A stretch of DNA of 64,000 nt from Brachyspira hampsonii (GTDB lineage Bacteria; Spirochaetota; Brachyspiria; Brachyspirales; Brachyspiraceae). This document shows, piece after piece, positions 45,116 to 54,779 of the stretch. Under the pieces are notes generated by a model that saw nothing but the letters and a program-made list of their open reading frames with translations, was not told the DNA's origin and did not search any database. The stretch's first letter is position 1. Every line of letters begins with the position of its first letter. Position numbers and translations under genes: made by a program. Where the stretch lies: NCBI RefSeq assembly GCF_002214805.1, contig NZ_CP019914.1, forward strand, positions 310,001 through 374,000, given 5' to 3'.

Positions 45116-45784
45116 ATGTTTTTGTATTTTATGGAATCTAATATAATACTTGAAACTTTAATAAATGTAGCACATGGTATAGCAAGACAATTCGGAAATA
45201 ACTGCGAAGTGTGTATACATGAATTAAAAGAAGATGATTTAGATCATACAATTATTTTTATCATTAATGGAGGCATTACAGGAAGACAAGTAGGAGAAGG
45301 AGCCTCAAATGTTGTAATAAATACTATAGAAAAACTTAAAAAAGGAGAACCTATAGTAGATCATTTATCTTATCTTACAAAATCATCAAATGGAAAAATA
45401 TTGAAATCTTCAACAGTTTTTATAAAGGATATGAATGGCAAATACAGATATATACTATCTATAAACTTTGATATAACTAATTTTATGCCATTTAAAAGCG
45501 ATTTAGAGAATTTCTTGAACACAGAAGATAAATCAAAATTGGAAGAAATACCAAACAGTGCTCAGGAACTTATGGAGAAATTAATAATCAAAAGCGAAGA
45601 ATTGGTAGGAAAACCTGCTTCTATAATGAATAAAAATGAAAAAATAAAGGCTATAAAATTTTTAAATGATTCCGGAGTATTTTTAATAACAAAATCTGGA
45701 GATAAAGTATCAAATCATTTTGGAATAAGTAAATTCACTCTATATAATTATATAGATTCAAAAAAGGAGGATATAAATGAGTGA
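45116..45784 (+). CDS. YheO/DauR-type PAS-HTH transcriptional regulator
   Basis: About 217-222 residues. The N-terminal YheO PAS-like domain (about 10-120) shows ILETLINVAHGIARQFGNNCEVCIHE and ITGRQVGEGASN. The C-terminal HTH (about 170-220) shows KIKAIKFLNDSGVFLI and KVSNHFGISKFTLYNYID. The start is uncertain: AAGGA abuts the ATG at 45116, suits the TTG at 45122 best (6 nt), and is 15 nt from the ATG at 45131 (MESNIILE). It overlaps diaminopropionate ammonia-lyase by 8 nt and is the probable controller of the whole purine block, sensing a pathway compound. Confidence 0.9.
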   Translation: MFLYFMESNIILETLINVAHGIARQFGNNCEVCIHELKEDDLDHTIIFIINGGITGRQVGEGASNVVINTIEKLKKGEPIVDHLSYLTKSSNGKILKSSTVFIKDMNGKYRYILSINFDITNFMPFKSDLENFLNTEDKSKLEEIPNSAQELMEKLIIKSEELVGKPASIMNKNEKIKAIKFLNDSGVFLITKSGDKVSNHFGISKFTLYNYIDSKKEDINE

Positions 45785-46970
45785 ACTCAAATGGGCTGAA
45801 AATAAGATGCCTAAAACAGATGATAAAAATTTACCAATAATGTCTATTGAGGAAGTAAAAAAAGCAAAAGCATTTCATCAAAGTTTCCCTCAATACACAC
45901 AAACACCATTGGCTGATTTAAAAGAAATGGCTCAATATTTAGGATTAAAAACAGTAAAAGTAAAAGATGAATCATACAGATTCGGTCTTAATGCTTTTAA
46001 AGTATTAGGCGGTTCTTATTCTATGGCTAGATATATAGCTCAGAAAATGGGAAAAGATGTAAGCGAATTTCCTTATGATGTATTAACTTCAAAAAAATTA
46101 AAAGATGAATTCGGTCAGGCTACATTCTTCTCAGCTACAGACGGTAACCATGGAAGAGGTGTTGCCTGGGCTGCAAATAAATTAGGACAAAAATCTGTTA
46201 TATTTATGCCTAAAGGCTCAACTGAAACTAGATTAAAAAACATTCAGGCAGAAGGTGCCACTGCTACAATAGAAGAATACAACTATGATGAATGTGTTAG
46301 AAAAGCTGCTGCAGAAGCTGCTAAAGTGCCTAACGGCGTAGTTGTACAGGATACTGCTTGGGAAGGCTATGAAGAAATACCTGCTTGGATTATGCAAGGT
46401 TACGGAACTATGGCATTAGAAGCTGATGAGCAATTCGGAGAAAGACCTACACATGTATTCGTACAGGCTGGAGTAGGATCTTTAGCTGGTGCTATGGTTG
46501 GATATTTCTCTAACAAATACAAAGATAATCCTCCTGTAATGGTTATAGTAGAAGCTGAAGCTGCTGCTTGTTTATATAAAGGTGCTGAAGCTGGAGACGG
46601 TAAAATAAGAATAGTAGAAGGTGATTTAAATACTATTATGGCTGGACTTGCATGCGGTGAGCCTAATATCACTTCTTGGGATATACTTAAAAATCATGCT
46701 AACTGCTTTATAGCTGCTGAAGATATAGTTGCTGCAAGAGGAATGAGAATGCTTGCTGCTCCATTAAAAGGAGACCCTCAGGTTGTATCAGGTGAATCTG
46801 GTGCTGCTCCTTTCGGTGCTTTGGCTACTATTATGCTTAAAGATGAATATGCTGAATTGAGAAAAAAATTAAAACTTGATTCCAATTCTAAAGTATTATT
46901 ATTCAGCACAGAAGGCGATACTGATCCTATAAGATGGAAAAATATAGTTTGGGAAGCTAAAGAAAGATAA
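45777..46970 (+). CDS. dpaL: Diaminopropionate ammonia-lyase
   Basis: 397 residues of the fold-type II PLP enzymes (YgeX). The PLP lysine K75 lies in RFGLNAFKVLGGSYS; the phosphate-binding and substrate segments are SATDGNHGRGVAWAA and VFVQAGVGSLAGAMVGY. It converts 2,3-diaminopropionate to pyruvate and two ammonia. In the anaerobic purine pathway this is the late step that turns the ring-derived C3 diamine into central metabolites. The AGGAGG ribosome binding site lies inside the regulator gene, giving tight coupling. Confidence 0.95.
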   Translation: MSELKWAENKMPKTDDKNLPIMSIEEVKKAKAFHQSFPQYTQTPLADLKEMAQYLGLKTVKVKDESYRFGLNAFKVLGGSYSMARYIAQKMGKDVSEFPYDVLTSKKLKDEFGQATFFSATDGNHGRGVAWAANKLGQKSVIFMPKGSTETRLKNIQAEGATATIEEYNYDECVRKAAAEAAKVPNGVVVQDTAWEGYEEIPAWIMQGYGTMALEADEQFGERPTHVFVQAGVGSLAGAMVGYFSNKYKDNPPVMVIVEAEAAACLYKGAEAGDGKIRIVEGDLNTIMAGLACGEPNITSWDILKNHANCFIAAEDIVAARGMRMLAAPLKGDPQVVSGESGAAPFGALATIMLKDEYAELRKKLKLDSNSKVLLFSTEGDTDPIRWKNIVWEAKER

Positions 46971-47032
46971 TAAAGTTTAATTAGAATAATAAAGAAATTT
47001 AAAATTATAAATTTTTTAGGAGAATAAAAACA

Positions 47033-48367
47033 ATGAGTGCTATTTCAAAAGAACAATTCGAACAAATAAAAGCAAAAGCAGAAGGCTATAAAGCTGATAT
47101 GACTAAATTCTTAAGAGATTTAATTAGAATTCCTAGTGAATCTTGCGAAGAAAAAGGCGTAATAGAAAGAATAGCTGAAGAGATGAAAAAAGTAGGATTC
47201 GACAAAGTAGATATAGATCCTATGGGTAATGTTTTAGGTTATATGGGTACTGGCAAAACTTTAATAGGTATTGATGCTCATATAGATACAGTTGGTGTAG
47301 GAAATAAAGATAACTGGAATTTCGATCCTTATGAAGGTTATGAAAATGATGTAGAAATTGGAGGAAGAGGAACTTCTGACCAAGAAGGCGGTATAGTTTC
47401 TGGTGTTTACGGTGCTAAAATAATGAAAGATTTAGGTCTTTTAAATGACAAATATCAAGTTGTTGTTGTTGGTACTGTACAGGAAGAAGACTGCGACGGA
47501 TTATGCTGGGAATACATTTGCAAAAAAAGTAATATCAAACCTGAATTCGTAATTTCTACTGAACCTACTGACGGCGGTATTTATAGAGGTCAAAGAGGAA
47601 GAATGGAAATAAGAGTTGATGTTAAAGGTATTTCATGCCATGGTTCTGCTCCGGAAAGAGGAGATAATGCTATTTATAAAATGGCTGATATACTTCAAGA
47701 CATCAGAAGCCTTAACGAAAATGATGCTAAAGATTCTACAGAGATCAAAGGCTTAGTAAAAATGTTAGAGGAAAAATATAATCCTCAATATAAAGAAGCT
47801 AATTTCTTAGGAAGAGGTACTGTAACAGTTTCTCAAATATTCTATACTTCTCCAAGCAGATGTGCTGTTGCTGACTCTTGTTCTATTTCTTTAGACAGAA
47901 GAATGACAGCAGGCGAAACTTGGGAAAGCTGCTTAGAAGAAATTAGAAATCTTCCTAATGTAAAAAAATATGGTGCTGAAGTATCTATGTACAATTATGA
48001 CAGACCATCTTGGACAGGTTTAGTTTATCCAATAGAATGCTACTTCCCTACTTGGGTAATTCCAGAAGATCATGCTGTAACTAAAGCTTTAGAAGAAGCA
48101 TACAAAGGCTTATATGGTACAGAAGAAAGATTAGGACCTACTCCTGAAATAGAAAAAGAAAGAAAAGCTCGTCCTCTTACTGATAAATGGACTTTCTCTA
48201 CTAACGGCGTATCTATTATGGGAAGAAACGGAATACCTTGTATAGGTTTCGGACCTGGTGCTGAAGCTCAGGCTCATGCTCCTAATGAAAAAACTTGGAA
48301 ACAAGATTTAGTAAACTGTGCTGCTTTATATGCTGCTGTACCTACTATCTATTGTGCAAATAAGTAA
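47033..48367 (+). CDS. ygeY: YgeY-family M20 metallohydrolase (selenium metabolism-linked)
   Basis: 444 residues of the M20 peptidase/deacylase superfamily. Metal-site segments are [40 protein letters not shown] (catalytic Glu pair) and STEPTDGG. The dimerisation domain includes [19 protein letters not shown]. YgeY belongs to the conserved ygeW-ygeX-ygeY set and probably hydrolyses an amide or ureido bond in a purine-ring-derived intermediate to release diaminopropionate. The ribosome binding site is TTAGGAGAATAAAAACAATG. It sits 62 nt after dpaL and is in the same operon. Confidence 0.94.
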   Translation: MSAISKEQFEQIKAKAEGYKADMTKFLRDLIRIPSESCEEKGVIERIAEEMKKVGFDKVDIDPMGNVLGYMGTGKTLIGIDAHIDTVGVGNKDNWNFDPYEGYENDVEIGGRGTSDQEGGIVSGVYGAKIMKDLGLLNDKYQVVVVGTVQEEDCDGLCWEYICKKSNIKPEFVISTEPTDGGIYRGQRGRMEIRVDVKGISCHGSAPERGDNAIYKMADILQDIRSLNENDAKDSTEIKGLVKMLEEKYNPQYKEANFLGRGTVTVSQIFYTSPSRCAVADSCSISLDRRMTAGETWESCLEEIRNLPNVKKYGAEVSMYNYDRPSWTGLVYPIECYFPTWVIPEDHAVTKALEEAYKGLYGTEERLGPTPEIEKERKARPLTDKWTFSTNGVSIMGRNGIPCIGFGPGAEAQAHAPNEKTWKQDLVNCAALYAAVPTIYCANK

Positions 48368-48419
48368 TTTATTACATTATAAAAAAATAAATTTAAATAA
48401 ATAAAAAAGGATGAAAAAT

Positions 48420-49610
48420 ATGGGTATACAAAAATACATTTCAAAATTAGACAGCCTTGAATTTGGCAAAATGTATCAAAATGATTTCTTCTTAACTTGG
48501 GACAAAACTTTTGATGAATTACAAGCAGTTTGGACTGTTGCTGATGCTTTAAGATTCTTAAGAGAAACTAACACTTCTACTAAAGTATTTGATTCTGGTT
48601 TAGGTATTTCTTTATTCAGAGATAATTCTACTAGAACTCGCTTCTCTTTTGCTTCTGCTTGTAACCTTTTAGGTTTAGAAGTTCAGGACTTAGATGAAGG
48701 TAAAAGCCAAATAGCTCATGGTGAAACAGTTAGAGAAACTGCAAATATGGTATCATTCATGGCTGATGTTATAGGTATCAGAGACGATATGTACATTGGT
48801 AAAGGTCATGAATACATGAAAGAAGTTTCTGCTTCTGTAAGACAAGGATACAATGACGGAATATTAGAACAAATTCCTACTTTGGTAAACTTACAATGCG
48901 ATAGAGACCATCCAACACAAATGATGGCTGACTCACTACACTTTATCCATGAATTAGGTGGATTAGAAAACCTTAAAGGTAAAAAAGTTGCTATGACTTG
49001 GGCTTATTCTCCTTCTTACGGTAAACCTCTTTCTGTACCTCAAGGTGCTGCTGGTTTATTCACTAGATTAGGAATGGATGTTGCTTTAGCTTATCCAAAA
49101 GGTTATGAACTTATGCCTGAAGTTGAAGCTATTGCTAAGAAAAATGCTGAAGCTGCCGGTGTTAAATTGACTATCACTAACAATATGGACGAAGCATTTG
49201 AAGATGCTGATGTTGTTTATCCTAAATCTTGGGCTCCTTTTGCTGCTATGCAGGAAAGAACTGAGCTTTATGGTAAAGGAGACACTGACGGTATTAAAGC
49301 TCTTGAAAAAAGATTATTAGAACAAAATGCTAATTATAAAGATTGGTGCTGTACTGAAGAAAAAATGAAAAAAACTAAAGACGGAAAAGCATTATACTTA
49401 CACTGCTTGCCTGCTGATATTAATGATGTTAGCTGTAAAGACGGAGAAGTTGCTGCTTCTGTATTTGACAGATATAGAGTTCCTCTTTACAAACAAGCTA
49501 GCTACAAACCTTATGTTATAGCTGCTATGATCTTCTTATCTAAATTTAAAGACCCTCAAGCTATATTAAGCAAATTAGCTTCTGATAAAAAACCAAGAAT
49601 ATTTGGATAA
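48420..49610 (+). CDS. ygeW: YgeW knotted carbamoyltransferase
   Basis: 396 residues from the ATG at 48420. The in-frame ATG at 48411 directly abuts the ribosome binding site AAAAGG and is unlikely. The carbamoyl-phosphate loop reads FRDNSTRTRFSFASA, the second-substrate region includes CDRDHPTQMMAD, and the C-terminus has the HCLPAD motif of the transcarbamylase family. YgeW proteins are knotted transcarbamylases whose acceptor was long unknown. The context implies phosphorolysis of a ureido compound from purine breakdown to carbamoyl phosphate, used by the carbamate kinase encoded next. A terminator follows. Confidence 0.94.
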   Translation: MGIQKYISKLDSLEFGKMYQNDFFLTWDKTFDELQAVWTVADALRFLRETNTSTKVFDSGLGISLFRDNSTRTRFSFASACNLLGLEVQDLDEGKSQIAHGETVRETANMVSFMADVIGIRDDMYIGKGHEYMKEVSASVRQGYNDGILEQIPTLVNLQCDRDHPTQMMADSLHFIHELGGLENLKGKKVAMTWAYSPSYGKPLSVPQGAAGLFTRLGMDVALAYPKGYELMPEVEAIAKKNAEAAGVKLTITNNMDEAFEDADVVYPKSWAPFAAMQERTELYGKGDTDGIKALEKRLLEQNANYKDWCCTEEKMKKTKDGKALYLHCLPADINDVSCKDGEVAASVFDRYRVPLYKQASYKPYVIAAMIFLSKFKDPQAILSKLASDKKPRIFG

Positions 49611-49624
49611 TATAAGTAATAAAG

Positions 49625-49664
49625 ATGGTAAGCATCTATAAGATATATAGTGCTTACCATTTTA
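49625..49664 (+). terminator. Rho-independent terminator after ygeW
   Basis: Perfect 10-bp stem ATGGTAAGCA (49625-49634) / TGCTTACCAT (49651-49660) followed by TTTTAT. It may attenuate expression of the downstream carbamate kinase and permease genes. Confidence 0.82.
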
Positions 49665-49737
49665 TATCTATTATATTGTGAAAAAAAGCACTTTTTACAA
49701 TATAAAAAGAATTTAATTTTTGATTTAGGATATAAAA

Positions 49738-50679
49738 ATGGAAAATAAAAAAAGAATAGTTATTGCATTAGGAGGTAATGCTTTAGGAGATACACTTGCT
49801 GAACAGATGGAAGCTGTAAAAATAACTGCTAAAAATATAGTAGATTTGGTAGAAAACGGCTGTGAAGTAATTGTCGCTCATGGTAATGGTCCTCAAGTTG
49901 GTTTTATAAATAATGCTATGAATGAATATACTGCACATCATAAAACAGGAAATGATATACCTCTTTCTGTTTGTGTTGCTATGAGTCAGGCTTATATTGG
50001 ATATGATTTACAAAATGCTATTATGGAAGAGTTCTCTAACAGAAAAATAACAGTTCCGCCTATAGCTACATTAATTACACAAGTAGTAGTTGATGAAAAT
50101 GATCCTGCTTTTAAAAATCCTACTAAACCTATAGGTCAATTTATGACTAAAGAAGAAGGAGAAGCCAAATCTAAAGAATTAGGCTGGATAGTTAAAGAAG
50201 ATGCAGGAAGAGGATACAGAAGAGTGGTTGCTTCTCCAAAACCTGTTGCAATTGCAGAGAGTACTGCTATAAAAGCTATGCTTAATGAAAAAGCATTAGT
50301 TATATGCTGCGGCGGAGGCGGTATACCTGTAATAAGAATAGGAAATCACTTAAAAGGTATGGCTGCTGTTATAGATAAAGACTTTGCTGCGTCTGTACTT
50401 GCTAAAGAACTTCATGCTGATATGCTTATAATATTAACTGCTGTAGAAAAAGTTGCTGTTAATTTTGGTAAGCCGGATGTTAAATGGCTTGATTCTATGA
50501 CTTTAGAAGAGGCTAAAAAATATTGCGATGATGGTCAGTTTGCTCCGGGATCTATGCTTCCTAAAGTTCAGGCTTGTATGCAGTTTGTAGAAGCCACTGG
50601 AAAAGAAGCCATGATAACATTACTTGAAAAAGCTAAAGATGCTATCAATGGAAAAACAGGTACTAGAATAATAAAATAA
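49738..50679 (+). CDS. arcC: Carbamate kinase
   Basis: 313 residues of the amino acid kinase family. Key segments: ALGGNALGD at the N-terminus, VAHGNGPQVGF, DAGRGYRRVVASPKP, ICCGGGGIPVIR and AAVIDKDFAASVLA. It transfers the phosphate of carbamoyl phosphate to ADP, yielding ATP, ammonia and CO2. Next to the ygeW transcarbamylase it is the energy-conserving step of the purine pathway, corresponding to YqeA in E. coli. The ribosome binding site is AGGATATAAAAATG. It sits after the ygeW terminator. Confidence 0.96.
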   Translation: MENKKRIVIALGGNALGDTLAEQMEAVKITAKNIVDLVENGCEVIVAHGNGPQVGFINNAMNEYTAHHKTGNDIPLSVCVAMSQAYIGYDLQNAIMEEFSNRKITVPPIATLITQVVVDENDPAFKNPTKPIGQFMTKEEGEAKSKELGWIVKEDAGRGYRRVVASPKPVAIAESTAIKAMLNEKALVICCGGGGIPVIRIGNHLKGMAAVIDKDFAASVLAKELHADMLIILTAVEKVAVNFGKPDVKWLDSMTLEEAKKYCDDGQFAPGSMLPKVQACMQFVEATGKEAMITLLEKAKDAINGKTGTRIIK

Positions 50680-50758
50680 TATTTTTTATAAAAACTTAGA
50701 ATATATTGATTATACTATAGATATAATAAAATAATATTTTAAGGAGGATAAGATCTTT

Positions 50759-52114
50759 ATGTGTATTAACAAAACAAACAAATCTAATACAGATTTGGTA
50801 TATCAGCTTGAAGGTCGTCCTAGTGTAGCCGTTGCTCTGCCTTTGGGTATGCAGCATGTAATGGCAATGTTTACTTCTAACCTAGCTCCTATATTAATCA
50901 TTGCAGGAGCCTGCGGTTTATCAGGAGCTGACACTGTTGTAATGGTACAATGTGCTATGTTCGTATCAGGACTTACAACATTTATTCAGCTCTACCCTAT
51001 TAAAATTGGCAAGAATAGACAAATTGGAGCTAACTTACCTATAGTTATGGGTACTTCTTTTGCTTTTGTTCCTACTGCTCAGACTGTTGCTTCTATGGGT
51101 GGGATAGGGTTAGTATTAGGCGGAGCTATGGTTGGAAGTTTAACTGAAGTTATTATGGGATTTTTCTACAAATATATACGCAAATTTTTCCCACCTTTGG
51201 TTGTAGGATGTACTCTTGTAACTATTGGAGTTAGCTTGCTTGGTGTAGGCGTTGATTATTTTGCTGGAGGTGTGGGTTCTCCTGATTACGGATCTCCTAA
51301 AAATTTAGTTCTTGGATTTTTATCTCTATTTATCATTATTATACTTCAAAAATTTGGAAAAGGAATTATTAAAAATTCGGCTATATTAATAGGTCTTATA
51401 ATTGGGTATATAGTTTCTGCTTTCTTAGGAATGGTTAATACTCAGGCTATAGCAGAAGCATCATGGTTTAGACTTCCCATACCTATGCATTTTAAATTAG
51501 AATTTTCTTTTTCAGCAATATTAAGTTTTGCTGTTCTTTATATCACTTCAGGTTTGGAAACTATAGGAAATACTTCTGGAATCACAATTGCAGGATTTGA
51601 CAGAGAAGCTACAGAAAAAGAAACTTCAGGTGCTATACTAGCAGATGCATTAGGTTCTACTACAGCAGCATTCTTTAACTGTCTTCCAAATACTGCTTTC
51701 GGACAAAATGCTGGTATAGTATCTATGACTAAAGTTGTTAATAAATTCTGTATAGCAACAGGTGCTTTTGTATTAATGTTATGCGGTTTCTTCCCTAAAT
51801 TGGGTGCTATATTCTCAGCTATACCTAGTTCTGTATTAGGAGGTTCCATAATTACAGTATTTGCTATGATATTAATTAACGGTATAAAAATGATAGCAAA
51901 AGCTGGTTTCAGTGAACGCAATATAATAGTAATGGGAATAACATTTGCTTTAGGTCTTGGTCTTGCAAATCATCAAAATGCAATAGCTCAGCTTCCTGAA
52001 TTTATAAAATTTATATTTCATGATACTGTATCTGCAACATGCATTATATCTATCTTGGCAAATCTTATATTCCCTGATGATAAAGTAAGCAAGCCAGAGG
52101 ATTATAATGCTTAA
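50759..52114 (+). CDS. NCS2-family nucleobase permease, copy 1
   Basis: 451 residues, about 14 membrane segments including the two half-helices of the NCS2 (UraA/UapA) fold. Diagnostic segments are LPLGMQHVMAMFTS in TM1 (the QH motif), TSGLETIGNTSG (family signature region with the substrate-binding Glu) and NTAFGQNAGIVSMTKVV. It imports xanthine, uric acid or other purines with protons or sodium. The gene lies between carbamate kinase and the molybdenum hydroxylase genes, so the substrate is probably a purine. The ribosome binding site is AAGGAGG, 11 nt before ATG. Confidence 0.93.
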   Translation: MCINKTNKSNTDLVYQLEGRPSVAVALPLGMQHVMAMFTSNLAPILIIAGACGLSGADTVVMVQCAMFVSGLTTFIQLYPIKIGKNRQIGANLPIVMGTSFAFVPTAQTVASMGGIGLVLGGAMVGSLTEVIMGFFYKYIRKFFPPLVVGCTLVTIGVSLLGVGVDYFAGGVGSPDYGSPKNLVLGFLSLFIIIILQKFGKGIIKNSAILIGLIIGYIVSAFLGMVNTQAIAEASWFRLPIPMHFKLEFSFSAILSFAVLYITSGLETIGNTSGITIAGFDREATEKETSGAILADALGSTTAAFFNCLPNTAFGQNAGIVSMTKVVNKFCIATGAFVLMLCGFFPKLGAIFSAIPSSVLGGSIITVFAMILINGIKMIAKAGFSERNIIVMGITFALGLGLANHQNAIAQLPEFIKFIFHDTVSATCIISILANLIFPDDKVSKPEDYNA

Positions 52115-52155
52115 ATTGATGTTTAGGTTTAAAGTATATAAAGGATATATAAAAA

Positions 52156-54291
52156 ATGGAAACTTTTATTAAAGAATTAAAAAATTCTGTATCAAGAGTA
52201 GATGCTTTTGATAAGATAACAGGAAGAACTAAGTATTTAAACGATATTGATTTCGGAAAAGAAGTCCTGCATGCAAAGATTGTTTATTCTACAAAGGCAA
52301 GGGCTAAGATATTAAAAATAAATATTCCTGAACTTCCTGAAGGTTATTCCGTAATAGATTATAGAGATGTTCCGGGTAAAAATGCAGCCACTATGATTAT
52401 ATCTGATTGGCGTCCTTTTGCTGATGATAATGTTAGATACATTGGAGAGACAATACTCCTTATTGTAGGTCCTGACAAAAATGTAGTATATGATATAGCA
52501 GAAAAAGTTACAATAGAATATCAGGATTTAGAGCCTGTATTGAATATAGATGATTCTAAGAAATTATTAGGCGGTCCCATATACGGAGATGATAATATAT
52601 TTGTTTCATTTAAAGCTGGATATGGAGATGTTGATGAAGCATTTAAAAAAGCTAAAACTATAATAGAGGAAACTTATTATACCCCATATCAGGAACATTT
52701 ATATATGGAAGTTAATGGGACTGTAGGTGTTTGGGAAAATGACGGCGTAACTTTATATTCATCTACACAATGTCCTTACTATGTGCAAAAAGCGGTTGCT
52801 CCTGTTCTTGGTGTTGAAGACTCAAAGGTAAGAGTAATATCCCCTACTATAGGCGGAGGATTCGGAGGAAAAGAACATTATCCTGACATACTATCTGCCG
52901 CTGTTGCAGTTGCCGTGCATAAACTTAAAAAAACAGTTAAACTTATATTAGACAGACAATTTGATATGGCTTATAGTGTAAAAAGACAGCCTGCTCAAAT
53001 CACAACTAAAATTGCTCTTGATGAAAACAACAATATTACTGCACTTGATATAATTTCGGATATGGATGCAGGTGCTTATGAGTCAAGTTCCAGAGTTATT
53101 ATGCAAAGATGTACTTATACCGCTGCTAATGTATATCATTTTCCTAATGTGAGAGTTTTGGGAAGATTGTACTGCACTAATAATGTACCTAGCTGTGCAT
53201 TTAGAGGATTCGGCGGACCTCAGGCTATATTTGCTATAGAAAGAACTATGGATAATATAGCAAAAAAAATAGGCATTGATCCTATAGAACTTAAAAGAAA
53301 ATACTTTGTAAAACAAAATGATCCTACAATAACAGGCGGTATATTCCATGATAATATAATACTTCCTCAAATGCTTGATTTAGCCTTAAAAGAATCTAAT
53401 TATGAAGAAAAAAGAAAAAAATATAAAGATGATATGTACAGAGGAATAGGAATATCATGCTTTTTGCATGGATGTGCTTTTACAGGAAGCGGTGAAAGAG
53501 ATATAATTAAAGCTAAATTAAAGTTAAAGAAAAAAGGAAGTAAAGTAACAATACTAACATCAAATACAGAAATAGGTCAGGGACTTCATACCACATTTAG
53601 AAAAATAGCCGCTTATAATTTGCAAATACCATTGGAAAATATAGATATATCTGTGTATGATACTAATATAATACCAAATACAGGTCCTACAGTGGCTTCT
53701 CGTTCTGTTATGATAGTTGGATATTTAATACAGGAAGCATGTAAAAAATTAAGAGACAGATGGAATGAATCTGAAGAAATAGAAATAATAGAAGACTATA
53801 AACACCCTGCACATTTAATAGATTGGGATACCTCTGCTTTAAGAGGAGATGCCTACCCTACTTATGGGCTTGGAATAAATGTTGTTGAAGTTGAAATTGA
53901 TAAAGTTACATTAGAAGTAAAAATAGTAGGTGTTTGGGCGGTATTTGACTGTGGATATGCTATAGATGAAAAAATAGTGGAAGGTCAAATAAAAGGCGGT
54001 GTTGCTCAGGCACTTGGATGGGGGGCTTTAGAAAACATAGTAAATAAAGACGGAAAATTCTTACAGGTAAAAATGTCTGATTATATGATACCGACTTCTT
54101 TGGATTTGCCTGAAATTAAAACATATATTATGAATGAGCCTTATCAATATGGTCCTTCTGGTGCTAAGGGAGTAGGAGAAATTACTTTTGACGGAGCGGC
54201 AAGTGCTTATGCATCTGCTATGGAAAATGCTTTGAATTATCATTTTACAAAAATACCTATTCTACCTGAAAACATAGCGGAGGTGATATAA
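52156..54291 (+). CDS. xdhA: Molybdenum-binding subunit of a three-subunit xanthine dehydrogenase-type hydroxylase
   Basis: 711 residues, slightly short for the family. It begins with SVSRVDAFDKITGRTKYLND. Cofactor motifs are IGGGFGGKEHYPD, AFRGFGGPQA and, near the end, SGAKGVGEITFDGAAS with the catalytic glutamate. Unlike the fused enzyme at 37869-40442, the [2Fe-2S] and FAD parts are separate genes downstream. The stop overlaps the next start (TAATG). The substrate is probably a purine (xanthine, hypoxanthine or a relative). Whether it also needs the selenium ligand cannot be seen from the sequence. Confidence 0.92.
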   Translation: METFIKELKNSVSRVDAFDKITGRTKYLNDIDFGKEVLHAKIVYSTKARAKILKINIPELPEGYSVIDYRDVPGKNAATMIISDWRPFADDNVRYIGETILLIVGPDKNVVYDIAEKVTIEYQDLEPVLNIDDSKKLLGGPIYGDDNIFVSFKAGYGDVDEAFKKAKTIIEETYYTPYQEHLYMEVNGTVGVWENDGVTLYSSTQCPYYVQKAVAPVLGVEDSKVRVISPTIGGGFGGKEHYPDILSAAVAVAVHKLKKTVKLILDRQFDMAYSVKRQPAQITTKIALDENNNITALDIISDMDAGAYESSSRVIMQRCTYTAANVYHFPNVRVLGRLYCTNNVPSCAFRGFGGPQAIFAIERTMDNIAKKIGIDPIELKRKYFVKQNDPTITGGIFHDNIILPQMLDLALKESNYEEKRKKYKDDMYRGIGISCFLHGCAFTGSGERDIIKAKLKLKKKGSKVTILTSNTEIGQGLHTTFRKIAAYNLQIPLENIDISVYDTNIIPNTGPTVASRSVMIVGYLIQEACKKLRDRWNESEEIEIIEDYKHPAHLIDWDTSALRGDAYPTYGLGINVVEVEIDKVTLEVKIVGVWAVFDCGYAIDEKIVEGQIKGGVAQALGWGALENIVNKDGKFLQVKMSDYMIPTSLDLPEIKTYIMNEPYQYGPSGAKGVGEITFDGAASAYASAMENALNYHFTKIPILPENIAEVI

Positions 54292-54779
54292 TGCCTATAA
54301 AATTTAAAGTAAATGGAAATGAAATTAATACAGAATTAGATCCTTTAACTAGATTAATAGATTTTATAAGAGATGAATTAAAACTTACAGGTACCAAAGA
54401 AGGATGCGGCGAAGGAGAATGCGGAGCTTGTGCTGTACTTATGAATGGAAAAGTTGTCAATTCATGTTTAATACCTATAATTTTATGCGAAGGAAAAGAA
54501 ATTATAACGATAGAAAAATACACTGAAACAGAAAAAGGAAAAATAGTAACAAAAGCCTTTATGGATGAAGGTGCTGTACAATGCGGTTTTTGTACTCCAG
54601 GAATGATAATGTCATCTGAAACTATTTTAAATGATACTAAAGGAAAACCTACAGAATACCAAGTAAGAAAAGGATTATCAGGAAATCTATGCAGATGCAC
54701 TGGATATGATCATATAGTAAGTGCTGTATTAAGAGCTTCTGATATAGCTTTTAAGGAGGGTAAAAATTTATGGCAGTAA
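54291..54779 (+). CDS. xdhC: [2Fe-2S] subunit of the molybdenum hydroxylase
   Basis: 162 residues. The plant-type cluster motif GCGEGECGACAVLMNGKV plus Cys in NSCL is at about residues 42-65; the second, alpha-helical cluster is CGFCTPGM and NLCRCTGYDH at about 100-145. It relays electrons from the molybdenum site to the FAD subunit. The start shares one base with the upstream stop behind a strong GGAGGTGAT, and the 3' end overlaps the FAD subunit gene by 10 nt, so all three subunits are coupled. Confidence 0.95.
   Translation: MPIKFKVNGNEINTELDPLTRLIDFIRDELKLTGTKEGCGEGECGACAVLMNGKVVNSCLIPIILCEGKEIITIEKYTETEKGKIVTKAFMDEGAVQCGFCTPGMIMSSETILNDTKGKPTEYQVRKGLSGNLCRCTGYDHIVSAVLRASDIAFKEGKNLWQ

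Noticed and set aside
50680-50758. Purine riboswitch upstream of the first NCS2 permease
   Set aside because: The 79-bp gap is too short and lacks the conserved three-way junction bases; only an AT-rich leader and a ribosome binding site are seen.
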